DNA of 64,000 bases from Agrypnia vestita (lineage: Eukaryota; Arthropoda; Insecta; Trichoptera; Phryganeidae): contig JADDOH010002093.1 of NCBI GenBank assembly GCA_016648135.1, positions 24,892 to 88,891 of the forward strand. Direction: 5' to 3'. Within the stretch, counting starts at the first letter, position 1. The number at the start of each line of letters is the position of its first letter. The translations under genes and the position numbers were made by a program. The notes beneath the pieces were generated by a model. That model did not search any database and was not told the DNA's origin. It worked only from the letters and a program-made list of their open reading frames with translations. Shown one piece after another: positions 35,601 to 38,840 of this stretch.

Positions 35601-37515
35601 CTGCGGAACGGTAGATGCCGGGTTCGAATCCTGGCAGGATCGATTTTTTTTTTTACGGTCGAGAATATTTTTTTGTTGAAATTTTAATTACATTTTTGGT
35701 TTTGAACATTAATTTATTATATTAATTTTTTTATGTAACAAACCAAATTAAACAAAGATTATTTTTTTATAATGTTGTATAAAAGTAATCAACACTGCGA
35801 GAAGAGAAGGGAGTAGGTACCTACCTATCGAACTATGGTTTATTCCGCTCTGACTTATTAATCGGTTAGAAATTTTGAATAAATACTTTGTCTAAATTAT
35901 ATCTAAACTACCCGTAATTAAAAGTGGAAATTTACCAGATACAATTGACTGCGAAGCGGCTGACGTAGGCATAGGTAAACAATTGTGTTTGCTGCACAGC
36001 AAACACATTTGGCCGCGAAGCGGCCACAATAGCAAAAATGGAAGTTTACCAGATACAATTGGCCGCGAAGCGGCTGACGTAGGCATAGGTAAACAATTGT
36101 GTTTACTGCACAGCAAACACAATTGGCCGCGAAGCGGCCACAATAGCCGCCCGCAGGGCCTAGCAGTAAGCAATCGGCGAAGCCGATTGCTTCCCTGCTA
36201 GTCTGTATGTAATGTTATTCACAAGAATCACATTAATTTTAAATTAATCATTATCTTATTGAGACCCTAATACACAGCACCTAATAGCTTGTAGTAAAAT
36301 CTTTTGAGTCTTTTTTATTCAATTTTGGATAGAAAATTTTCTTTATACTTGGGTGAAATGTCAACAGTTATGGAGATAAGCAACATCAAAGTATACATTT
36401 TAATTCAATATTTCTGACTTATCTTTTCCAAAACATAAAAAATATTTATTTGGTTTGTAATAAATCAAATGAATTTTTAATATTTCATATAAGTTACTGC
36501 AGTCTAACGTTTTACACATAATATGTAAAGTATAAAGAATATTTTATATTCAAAATTGAAAAAAGACTATCCCAAAAATTTTGCTACTGCTATGAAACAC
36601 TCTTATTTATTTAGATTTGTTTTAGTGTAGATTAAATGACTTAGTATTTATAAAAACGGGACAAACAAAAGTGATTGTTTTAAAATATTCAGTCGTTATA
36701 AAAATGTTTAATAATACATAAATATATAAATATTATTCAATACAATTTGAGGTGTTTTATGAAAGCAAACTGTGTTACAATCTTTTATTCCTTTGGAACC
36801 GAGAGTATGAATTCTCCAAAAAACCACTAAAATTCATGGTATGTGTTAAATATTGTCTAAGGAACTTGCGAGAAATACTGAAAAAATGATAAAAAATAAT
36901 ATGAAAATATAATTGAATAATTGAACTATTTGCATAATTTTTTTTTTTTAATTATCAAAATTGAAAGTACTTAAGTGAGCGGACTTTGGTGCTAAAGAAT
37001 GCAGCCATCCCTCCTGTGGTAAGTTGACAACTGACAAGTTTAAACGTGTGTGCAACTGGCAAAATTCGTATTTTTTTCATTCTCCATTCCTTTTTCTCAT
37101 TCATTGATCGATCGCATGTGGTTGCGTTCGGAAAGTGTTTTAAATTTACCTTAGAATTTTTCAAAGTCAAAACTCACGATCATATCATCTCGGTTGTAAA
37201 GGGTTATAAATGAAAGGAGTATGTATTTGTATGTCAAATATGCAATGAAAAATATGTAATTAAATTAATTTTATATAAACTTACCGCATCCGTCTCCGAG
37301 ACAACCGTGGGCAGCTGCATGTCTATTAGGTATACGATGTAATAAGAGAGGCAACCAAACATCAGCATCACGAAAGGCCATGTCACGGAGACAGAGTGAA
37401 TGCTATGCCGGACTTGCCGCCGGGACTTCTCAGGCCGAGCACTGTCGCTGTACGGGATTGGCTCCAGACCTAAATCACCCAACTCGGAAATCGGATTTCG
37501 ACCGCGTTGCGACAT
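2442..37515 (-). CDS. ERMP1: Endoplasmic reticulum metallopeptidase 1-like (M28 family), complete 16-exon gene
   Basis: The coding exons join in phase (2649 nt including stop) into an 882-residue protein, close to the roughly 900 residues usual for the family. Exons, 5' to 3' on the minus strand: 37515-37285, 35373-35194, 31409-31253, 30176-30049, 28716-28588, 27979-27859, 26716-26562, 24047-23900, 16579-16356, 15102-14922, 12118-11937, 9818-9663, 9331-9135, 7446-7325, 5479-5307, 2606-2442. Layout: cytosolic N-terminus, one membrane helix (about 45-64), the M28 zinc peptidase (about 90-365), a multi-pass membrane region (about 390-640) and a luminal C-terminal domain. Expected metal and catalytic residues are H181, D193, E227 (base), E228, E253 and H329. 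Known family role: ER-resident zinc aminopeptidase-like enzyme (Fxna/ERMP1) with poorly defined substrates. All introns are GT-AG except intron 3 (GC-AG). Nothing is truncated, so the gene is probably functional. Confidence 0.95.
2790..3110 (-). pseudogene. LINE reverse-transcriptase C-terminal fragment (CR1/Jockey-like)
   Basis: The minus-strand frame reads [18 protein letters not shown], then [12 protein letters not shown] and [23 protein letters not shown], the usual C-terminus of non-LTR reverse transcriptases. It is 5'-truncated and lies in ERMP1 intron 15. Confidence 0.75.
3243..4528 (-). mobile_element. Full-length cecropia-type mariner, inactive
   Basis: The 1286-bp element has matching termini (TTAGGTCCTTACATATGAAAT at each end) and TA duplications at 3241-3242 and 4529-4530. 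It sits in ERMP1 intron 15, in the same orientation as the gene. Confidence 0.93.
3321..4341 (-). pseudogene. Mariner transposase pseudogene (stop codon and D-to-N active-site change)
   Basis: The frame starts at ATG 4341 and is interrupted by one TGA after SAAETA, where the family has a sense codon; from there it is open to a stop at 3321. The helix-turn-helix region, the TCDEKWILY motif (first catalytic Asp) and [13 protein letters not shown] (third Asp) are present. The second catalytic position reads [11 protein letters not shown], where active mariners have LHDNARPH, so the DDD triad is broken. The overall pattern resembles the cecropia subfamily (Hsmar1-like). Two independent lesions make it dead, but the intact ends could still be used by a related transposase. 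Confidence 0.9.
4531..4818. repeat. MITE family B, copy 1 (TTACTCCCTTT ends)
   Basis: Begins TTACTCCCTTTC next to the mariner and ends AAAGGGAGTG. A second, inverted copy lies at 45551-45885. The mariner inserted at or beside its edge. Confidence 0.6.
5307..5479 (-). CDS. ERMP1: ERMP1 coding exon 15 (residues 772-828)
   Basis: It encodes [19 protein letters not shown] and [19 protein letters not shown], aligning with the family's penultimate luminal segment. Acceptor CTCCTAG, donor GTGAGT, phase 0 end. Confidence 0.93.
5528..5880 (+). pseudogene. LINE reverse-transcriptase core fragment
   Basis: One frame reads [16 protein letters not shown], followed in a shifted frame by [16 protein letters not shown] (YADD catalytic box at 5761-5772), a stop, and then [15 protein letters not shown]. 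This is the palm region of a non-LTR reverse transcriptase, broken by a deletion or frameshift and by a TAA. It lies in ERMP1 intron 14, antisense to the gene. Confidence 0.8.
5868..7215. repeat. Dispersed 1.2-kb repeat family C, copy 1
   Basis: Collinear with 49480-50640. Shared landmarks are TGTGGGTTTTTATTATT, AACCTTTGTTCTTATATAAAA, GCATTAATCCACAG, GTTTTTATGCCAAATTTGA and AATTCTAGACTTAAAACATT. The class is unknown and it has no coding content. It carries an extra segment (about 6345-6720) absent from copy 2. Confidence 0.65.
6345..6720 (-). mobile_element. tRNA-derived SINE-like insertion in repeat C
   Basis: Absent from the paired copy of repeat C. On the minus strand, a GC-rich tRNA-like head carries a box B motif GGTTCAAGCCCC (6436-6447), following a plausible box A region around 6500. 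The 3' tail is not resolved. Confidence 0.45.
7325..7446 (-). CDS. ERMP1: ERMP1 coding exon 14 (Ser730-Gly771)
   Basis: It lies between CTGTGGACAG and a GTAAAT donor. It encodes SSWIPSGAP and [10 protein letters not shown], part of the luminal beta-rich domain, and both split codons match their neighbours. Confidence 0.9.
7640..8070 (-). pseudogene. LINE reverse-transcriptase C-terminal fragment (RTE-like)
   Basis: On the minus strand one frame reads AAEMGFL, a TGA, then [20 protein letters not shown], and [20 protein letters not shown]. This is the connection/C-terminal part of RTE/BovB-type LINE proteins. The stop and later frame breaks show it is dead. It lies in ERMP1 intron 13. Confidence 0.75.
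8325..8393. repeat. Tandem repeat, 23 bp x 3
   Basis: Three consecutive identical copies of GCATTTTTCTCATGATTATTAAT-type units (69 bp). Confidence 0.95.
8765..8985. repeat. Dispersed repeat D, copy 1
   Basis: Shares GAACAAGAAGCATGACTTT and the ATATCTCATAATATTC...CACAATAATTA...ATTTTAATATT block with 46830-47230, where a LINE fragment interrupts the repeat. Intronic, non-coding. Confidence 0.55.
9135..9331 (-). CDS. ERMP1: ERMP1 coding exon 13 (residues 665-729)
   Basis: It begins HTDRQFYN and carries [17 protein letters not shown], matching the family's C-rich CGLPxYLP segment of the luminal tail domain. It ends CTCAG|GTAAAA in phase 2. Confidence 0.93.
9663..9818 (-). CDS. ERMP1: ERMP1 coding exon 12 (residues 613-664)
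   Basis: It encodes the last membrane span and [19 protein letters not shown], the conserved entry to the luminal C-terminal domain. The donor ATG|GTTTGT is weak, but the phase-0 join to exon 13 restores the family sequence. Confidence 0.9.
9819..11020. other. ERMP1 intron 11, distal part: no feature recognised
   Basis: AT-rich sequence without a coding frame I can support. A GC-richer patch (about 10560-10720) has open frames but no recognisable domain. Confidence 0.5.
11030..11765. repeat. Foldback/Penelope-tail-like repeat
   Basis: ATTAATAACAAGAAAACA at 11030-11048 is inverted at about 11745-11762, and GTTACAGTGAAT (11236) is inverted at 11722-11735. Inside is GTTTCGGTGCCAAAGGTTCCC, resembling the stem-loop tails of Penelope-like elements. 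Confidence 0.5.
11937..12118 (-). CDS. ERMP1: ERMP1 coding exon 11 (residues 552-612)
   Basis: Two membrane spans surround [17 protein letters not shown], matching the conserved GRSG loop of ERMP1 proteins. Acceptor TTTTTAG, donor GTGAGT, phase 0 end. Confidence 0.94.
12167..12510. mobile_element. MITE with about 55-bp terminal inverted repeats
   Basis: The left end (AAATTACAGAAATCTCACAA, GACAAAGCTATTTATATGGG, GTGTATG in turn) is mirrored at the right with few mismatches. The middle is GC-rich and has open frames on both strands, neither of which looks like a real protein. It begins 50 bp upstream of the ERMP1 exon 11 acceptor. Confidence 0.75.
12971..13115 (+). mobile_element. tRNA-derived SINE family E, copy 1
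   Basis: Begins TTTGTTGGTCCAG, has box B GGTTCGAACTCC (13024-13035), then a body TTAGACCTATTTTCAT and TATTCCGTGTTC. Degenerate and shortened relative to the copies at 13669 and 30814. Confidence 0.7.
13669..13850 (+). mobile_element. tRNA-derived SINE family E, copy 2
   Basis: Head GCTTGTTGGTCTTGTGG, box B GGTTCGAATCTC (13719-13730), body TTAGTCCTATTTTCA, CTTAGTTTGAAAATAGGAAG and ACACGTATTCCGTGTTC, then an A/T-rich tail. Confidence 0.75.
14542..14861. mobile_element. TTAA-flanked MITE (piggyBac-like)
   Basis: Inverted ends CCGGTCATATAC / CATACGACCGG are flanked by TTAA at 14538-14541 and 14862-14865. The interior is AT-rich and non-coding. It stops about 60 bp from ERMP1 exon 10. Confidence 0.65.
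14922..15102 (-). CDS. ERMP1: ERMP1 coding exon 10 (residues 492-551, membrane helices)
   Basis: Hydrophobic minus-strand segment with [20 protein letters not shown]. It ends CCG|GTTAGG in phase 1, and the split codon makes Val552 with exon 11. Plus-strand frames here are shadows. Confidence 0.9.
15103..15659. other. Part of ERMP1 intron 9: no feature recognised
   Basis: AT-rich; short plus-strand frames show no recognisable domain. Confidence 0.5.
15660..15905 (-). pseudogene. Mariner/Tc1 transposase C-terminal relic
   Basis: On the minus strand the sequence reads [18 protein letters not shown] (compare DLAPxDFFLFPKLK around the last catalytic Asp), followed by several stops and a final [15 protein letters not shown] segment. 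A different lineage from the mariner at 3243, and heavily decayed. Confidence 0.6.
16356..16579 (-). CDS. ERMP1: ERMP1 coding exon 9 (residues 417-491, membrane helices)
   Basis: The longest internal exon. It has two or three hydrophobic spans (about 428-448 and 462-484) and [15 protein letters not shown], which fits the family's WY..P.L..PLY motif. It ends in phase 0 at a GTGAGA donor. Confidence 0.92.
16580..19600. other. ERMP1 intron 8, proximal part: mostly unassigned
   Basis: AT-rich, without a coding frame I can support. It holds a local duplication at about 17585-17720 (CATAATAATAATGAGTTTA repeated) and a repeated ATTACTATTTCTAA...TTCTTTAATTTAAAT block at 17985 and 18250. Its 18060-18240 segment is distantly shared with 32490-32640. 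Confidence 0.5.
19654..20084 (+). repeat. TIR element family A, copy 2
   Basis: Bounded by TAACTTGGCGTGCG / CGCACGCCAAGTTA. The inner frame matches copy 1 ([12 protein letters not shown]...FCEAEKANN). Flanks CCCAACG on the left and GTGGTACGTCT on the right are shared with copy 3, so the true element may extend 10-15 bp past these termini. It lies in ERMP1 intron 8. Confidence 0.7.
20100..20510 (+). promoter_or_regulatory. Solo-LTR-like module with phased heat-shock elements and TATA, copy 1
   Basis: At 20196-20230 seven consecutive 5-bp units follow the nGAAn/nTTCn rule (AGAAA GGAAA AGAAT ATTCT GGAGA GTTCG AAAGA), then a TATATAAA box at about 20245. Downstream TTTTGACATTT and GATATCAGTGATG are shared with the 38-kb module, and the block ends TTTGTCTCCCGCAGCCAC, whose reverse complement recurs at 62593-62611. 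It lies inside ERMP1 intron 8, antisense to the gene. Confidence 0.5.
21042..21190. mobile_element. GGGCCGGTTG foldback MITE family F, copy 1
   Basis: Starts GGGCCGGTTGAATCAACTT and ends with the inverse AAGTTGATGCAATCGGCCC; about 148 bp, same size and plan as 30268-30417. Confidence 0.7.
21269..21788 (+). promoter_or_regulatory. Solo-LTR-like module with heat-shock-element arrays, copy 2
   Basis: Two phased arrays: 21348-21372 (AGAAC CTTCA GGAAA CGTCT GGAAA) and 21388-21420 (AGAAG CAATA AGAAA CTTCT AAAAA GTACG). A clear TATA box is missing. The block opens TGTGACG and closes GCCACGACACGTGACA, like an LTR with TG...CA ends, but a target duplication is not convincing. Confidence 0.45.
22296..22915. 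mobile_element. Long-TIR MITE related to family F
   Basis: Ends TTAGGCCCGGTTGTGCCATC and its inverse GATGGCGCAACCGGGCCTTA, followed inward by ACTTCAGA and mirrored ACTCGAGTAA segments. The 97-codon open frame inside is accidental. Confidence 0.75.
22916..23700. other. Part of ERMP1 intron 8: no feature recognised
   Basis: AT-rich; a purine-rich GAGAGAGA stretch lies near 23505-23540. No coding frame I can support. Confidence 0.5.
23705..23835 (+). mobile_element. Possible tRNA-derived SINE head
   Basis: GTCCTCGAAGCAGTGCGTATG followed by CGAGGGTTCCGAGTTGG resembles degenerate box A/box B spacing. Only about 70 bp upstream of the ERMP1 exon 8 donor. Weak. Confidence 0.3.
23900..24047 (-). CDS. 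ERMP1: ERMP1 coding exon 8 (residues 368-416, membrane helix)
   Basis: The segment [14 protein letters not shown] matches the family pattern entering the first helix of the C-terminal membrane region (about 391-411). The donor is CAGT|GTAAGA; this phase 1 end makes the Ser417 codon with exon 9. Confidence 0.92.
24784..24860. repeat. Short interstitial TTAGG telomere-like tract
   Basis: GGTTAGGTTAGGTTA and related GGTTTGG/TTATTAGG variants over about 75 bp, in ERMP1 intron 7. (TTAGG)n is the ancestral insect telomere repeat; the variants show an old interstitial tract. Confidence 0.6.
24861..26560. other. Part of ERMP1 intron 7: mostly unassigned
   Basis: AT-rich. At 25985-26025 the block GTTTTGAGAGCGATGCTCCC..TTCAGGAC looks like a Penelope-type stem-loop tail. 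Otherwise no feature recognised. Confidence 0.45.
26562..26716 (-). CDS. ERMP1: ERMP1 coding exon 7 (Gly316-Gln367, last zinc ligand)
   Basis: It contains [19 protein letters not shown]329 of the YHTxYD motif is the last zinc ligand. The peptidase domain ends here, and the acidic/helical segment leads to the membrane part. Confidence 0.95.
26928..27552 (-). mobile_element. piggyBac-like non-autonomous element
   Basis: Inverted ends CCGTTTTACTGCTGACC / GGTTCGCAGTAAAACGG, flanked by TTAA at 26924-26927 and 27553-27556. It holds a truncated frame resembling a piggyBac transposase N-terminus. Confidence 0.75.
27177..27344 (-). pseudogene. Truncated piggyBac-like transposase N-terminus
   Basis: A 55-residue minus-strand frame starts [11 protein letters not shown] and has NESSDSDDE, the acidic N-terminal type of piggyBac transposases, then a basic stretch and TAA. 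The catalytic domain is absent. The TTAA-flanked context supports the reading. Confidence 0.5.
27690..27835 (+). repeat. Penelope-like element tail, copy 1
   Basis: ATGATGGACCCTGCAATGGG, then ATCCGAAACGTTGG and CACATATACACGGCAGAATA, an inverted relative of 34130-34260. It ends 24 bp before ERMP1 exon 6. Confidence 0.6.
27859..27979 (-). CDS. ERMP1: ERMP1 coding exon 6 (residues 276-315)
   Basis: It contains [20 protein letters not shown], the conserved substrate-pocket segment of the family. It ends in phase 1 with a GTAAGC donor. Confidence 0.95.
28061..28340. repeat. Fragment of pogo-like family G
   Basis: Carries AAAAATCGTAAAACTCGTGA, TTTCAAGAAACCAT and TTTACTATGCCAAAGCAAAG, internal blocks of the elements at 29328, 33061 and 61588. 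No termini. Confidence 0.6.
28588..28716 (-). CDS. ERMP1: ERMP1 coding exon 5 (residues 233-275)
   Basis: A phase 0-0 exon with [18 protein letters not shown]253 is at the position of the next zinc ligand in this family. Acceptor TTTTTGTAG, donor GTAAGA. Confidence 0.95.
29328..29872. mobile_element. pogo-like non-autonomous element family G, copy 1
   Basis: Degenerate termini AGAGTAGAACTTC and (inverted) CAGTACATTAAAATCC with TTAATTCGAAATTCAAGG subterminal repeats. No transposase. Confidence 0.6.
29890..30000 (+). repeat. Penelope-like element tail, copy 2
   Basis: TAATGGACCCCGCAATGATA, then TCCGAAATGTC and TATATACACGGTCAATATCC, a degraded relative of 27690-27835. Ends about 50 bp from the ERMP1 exon 4 donor. 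Confidence 0.5.
30049..30176 (-). CDS. ERMP1: ERMP1 coding exon 4 (Gly190-Gln232, catalytic motifs)
   Basis: It begins after TTTTTCACCAG, ends before GTAAGT, and carries two diagnostic motifs: GASDDG (D193, bridging zinc ligand) and FLFNGAEE (E227 general base, E228 zinc ligand). Confidence 0.96.
30268..30417. mobile_element. GGGCCGGTTG foldback MITE family F, copy 2
   Basis: 150 bp; TAAGACCCGGTTGTTTCAAG is mirrored by CTTGAAACAACCGGCCCTTA, with AAAATCTATGCTTTAA arms inside. Lies in ERMP1 intron 3. Part-copies occur at about 51878-51970 and 62055-62160. Confidence 0.8.
30570..31205. mobile_element. hAT-type MITE with 8-bp target duplication, SINE nested inside
   Basis: Ends TAGGGATGCATCGATAC / GTATCGGATGCATCCCTA. 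Perfect 8-bp duplications ATTTTTTA at 30562-30569 and 31206-31213 mark a hAT-type insertion. Both arms are rich in ATACCGAT/TATCG motifs. A family E SINE sits inside at 30814-30980. The right edge is 48 bp from the ERMP1 exon 3 GC donor. Confidence 0.85.
30814..30980 (+). mobile_element. tRNA-derived SINE family E, copy 3
   Basis: The best-preserved copy: AGCTTGTTGGTGTAGTGG (box A TGGTGTAGTGG), box B GGTTCGAGCCCC at 30865-30876, body TTAGTCCTATTTTCATAGC and GTATTCCGTGTTCGG. Nested in the hAT MITE. Confidence 0.8.
31253..31409 (-). CDS. ERMP1: ERMP1 coding exon 3 (residues 138-189, first zinc ligand)
   Basis: It contains [13 protein letters not shown]181 is the first zinc ligand of the M28 site (HxD motif). 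The exon ends TATG followed by GCAAGT, so the donor is GC rather than GT. The split Gly codon (G/GT) joins exactly to exon 4, restoring the GASDD motif, which confirms the boundary. Confidence 0.93.
31526..32209. mobile_element. Non-autonomous hAT element (684 bp)
   Basis: Ends CAGCCGTACTCAACCT / AGGTTGAGTACCGCTA, with GCGGCCCGC and GTGGCCCGAAG just inside. Flanked by GTATAAAG (31518-31525) and GTATACAG (32210-32217), an 8-bp duplication with one mismatch. The inner frames (31586-31894) have no transposase motif. Confidence 0.75.
32218..33058. other. Part of ERMP1 intron 2: no feature recognised
   Basis: AT-rich. A segment at about 32490-32640 is distantly related to 18060-18240. No coding frame supported. 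Confidence 0.45.
33061..33671. mobile_element. pogo-like non-autonomous element family G, copy 2
   Basis: Begins CAGTAAAACCTCATTCGAAA after TA and ends CGAATTAACAGGGCTTTACTG. Internal TTCGAATTACGAATTACC and CAAGAAATCATTT blocks match the copies at 29328 and 61588. Confidence 0.7.
34130..34815 (-). pseudogene. Penelope-like element 3' part with GIY-YIG nuclease remnant
   Basis: The minus-strand frame (34772-34440) reads [31 protein letters not shown] and [10 protein letters not shown], the C-terminal half of the GIY-YIG endonuclease of Penelope-like elements. Upstream, in another frame, are a VGQTV-like motif and a CQDC stretch, so the N-terminal half is frameshifted. The tail (GGATCCCATTGCAGGGTCCA near 34215) is shared with 27690 and 29890. 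Lies in ERMP1 intron 2, same strand as the gene. Confidence 0.7.
34900..35073 (+). mobile_element. Helitron-like non-autonomous 3' end, copy 1
   Basis: GCAGGGCCTAGCAG, then an imperfect hairpin AGCAAT..ATTGCT (35048-35064) and CTAG at 35070-35073 followed by T, as in Helitron 3' ends. Upstream is palindromic GCCGCGAAGCG-type sequence shared with 35925-36201. Confidence 0.5.
35194..35373 (-). CDS. ERMP1: ERMP1 coding exon 2 (residues 78-137)
   Basis: A phase 0-0 exon between CTCTGCAG and a GTGAGC donor. It carries the family signature [11 protein letters not shown], which marks the start of the M28 luminal domain in ERMP1 proteins. Confidence 0.95.
35570..35642 (+). tRNA. tRNA-Arg-like sequence (anticodon GCG), probably a pseudogene or SINE head
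   Basis: 73 nt with the arginine tRNA plan: GTGGCGCGGCGGATAACACG D-arm, TCTGACTGCGGA anticodon arm, GGTTCGAATCC T-arm and CAGGATC acceptor strand, followed at once by a long T run like a Pol III terminator. The acceptor stem has one mismatch and two or more wobble pairs, and the anticodon stem has two mismatches. The anticodon reads GCG, where animals normally use ACG. I therefore favour a decayed copy over a working gene. Confidence 0.55.
35925..36201 (+). mobile_element. Palindrome-rich tandem repeat with Helitron-like 3' terminus
   Basis: Two 114-bp units (from 35925 and 36039), each with GGCCGCGAAGCGGC-type palindromes and GTTTGCTGCACAGCAAAC-type palindromes, run into GCAGGGCCTAGCAG. Then comes a perfect 11-bp stem (36168-36178 with 36182-36192, loop GAA) and CTAG at 36198-36201 followed by T. 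Hairpin plus CTRR is the hallmark of Helitron 3' ends; no 5' TC end or Rep/helicase frame was found. Confidence 0.6.
36202..37284. other. ERMP1 intron 1: mostly unassigned
   Basis: AT-rich. A block at about 36360-36470 (GAGATAAGCAACATCAAAGT, TATTTCTGACTTAT) belongs to the foldback family at 42733. No coding frame supported. Confidence 0.5.
37285..37515 (-). CDS. ERMP1: ERMP1 coding exon 1 (residues 1-77)
   Basis: It starts at the ATG of MSQRGRNPI and ends at GATGCG before a GTAAG donor, phase 0. It encodes a charged cytosolic N-terminus and a hydrophobic helix (about residues 45-64) that anchors the enzyme in the ER membrane. Directly upstream of the ATG is a good acceptor (TTTGTTTCAG, exon edge 37521), so a separate 5' non-coding exon should lie above 37521. 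The open frame continues past this acceptor, but I take the MSQRG methionine as the start. Confidence 0.88.
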
Positions 37516-37744
37516 CTCACCCTGAAACAAAACGTACCTTACAGTATAGAATGTAAACACACATTAAGCGCATTACAGATGATGCTTACATACACACTGA
37601 GAATTATTGAATTTTAAAAATAATACACTGAAAGAAGAATTTAGAAATAAAGTACATAGTTTTAATTTTATTCGATAACTTTATAGATTGAGAAAAATCA
37701 GAAATCGTACGAGAAAAAATGTTTTTATTGAATAATAATTTTAT

Positions 37745-37915
37745 ACCAGCAGTAGTTGCTGCTGGATATTGGTGCCCGCTATGCGACCATTAGTGTATGC
37801 AATTTACTATCGGCTGTACTGGCCGCTGTGCGGCCGATAATGTCCACTTCGTGGCTATTAGTATCTGACATTATCTATCGCCCATTTGGTTATATTATAA
37901 AACCGATAATGGCAA
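37745..37915. repeat. Degenerate palindromic repeat related to 35925-36201
   Basis: GTACTGGCCGCTGTGCGGCC, then GTCCACTTCGTGGCTATTAG and GCTGCTGGATATTGG repeat the GGCCGC..GCGGCC theme. About 230 bp upstream of the ERMP1 start exon. Confidence 0.4.
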
Positions 37916-38171
37916 AACTATGCATTGCATACTGCGTTTTTTAAGTAATCATAATATAGATGATACGCTTTCGAGTTTGACACCTTTCTAACCATTTATA
38001 TTCTAACCTAGATATCAAAAAATTGCCTGCCAAAAAAATAAAATTGGCATAAGAAGAAATGAACATCGATCTATTTCATTCACCTTAAAATGACTCAAAT
38101 GTTAAATAACATATATATTGAAACAAGATGATTCAGTAGTGTCAGAGCCTCTGGTGAACAAAAATGCAATC

Positions 38172-38480
38172 AAAATCTCTCGAACATTCCATAACATTCT
38201 GGGACGCCCCACAACATTCCGGAAATGTCTGGAATAATCTGGAAGCAACGGGAACATTCTCGTAAACACTAGTAACGTATAGAATAGTCTTGAAGGTTCG
38301 AAAAACTAACTTGTTTTGTATAAAAGGTGGAACCAATGCCGCGGAGAGTTCATGAATGTTTTGACATTTAACAGACTTGACTTAATCAGCGATAAAGCGG
38401 TAGCGACTCCAATGTTACCAACACGTAGATCAATCGAAGCAAGCATCAGATATCAGTGATGATATAATTTTTCTACACAT
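38172..38480 (+). promoter_or_regulatory. Heat-shock-element array plus TATA box, copy 3
   Basis: Three phased arrays of 5-bp units: 38181-38205 (CGAAC ATTCC ATAAC ATTCT GGGAC), 38216-38265 (ten units with GAA or TTC in five of the first eight) and 38281-38305 (AGAAT AGTCT TGAAG GTTCG). GTATAAAAG follows at about 38319. Downstream TTTTGACATTT and GATATCAGTGATG match the module at 20100. No heat-shock protein coding sequence follows. It lies about 660 bp upstream of the ERMP1 start, facing away. Confidence 0.6.
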
Positions 38481-38639
38481 TAAATAATATCTAAATGTAT
38501 TTTAAAATAATCTGCACACTTCGCTTCTAAAAAAAAAATTCAATTTTATTGATTTTTGAAACTGACAACGGATAAAGAATGCACTATTCGATGCATTTTA
38601 AGCGCAATCATGGATTTAAAAAAAGGGGAACACTTTCTA

Positions 38640-38840
38640 TAAAAATACGATTTATTTAATTATCATATACTTATGTACTAAACAACATATATGTACTAAA
38701 AAAATTAATTCATTTTAGTATACGTTGTATCATGTTGAAGGGACCATTAGCCCCAAAACATGTTGATAATTCAATAAACATTATTTTTATAGAAAATGTT
38801 TATTTTTTATTAATATAAATAATGTTACCACAAAGTCATT
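38640..38840. repeat. Penelope-type tail-like repeat H, copy 1
   Basis: ATGTTGAAGGGACCATTAGC, then CCCCAAAACATGTTG and TATTAATATAAATAATGTTA; a partner with the same CATGTTTTGGGG and AATATAAATAATGTTA blocks is at 57340-57480. Confidence 0.5.

Noticed and set aside
35925..36150. Two repeats with palindromic cores could suggest a CRISPR array
   Set aside because: Only two 114-bp units, no unique spacers, eukaryotic context and a Helitron-like end; it is a tandem duplication.
38340..38650. A heat-shock protein gene after the HSE/TATA module
   Set aside because: The next ATG frames are very short (for example 10 codons at about 38610) and no Hsp70 or small Hsp motif is present.
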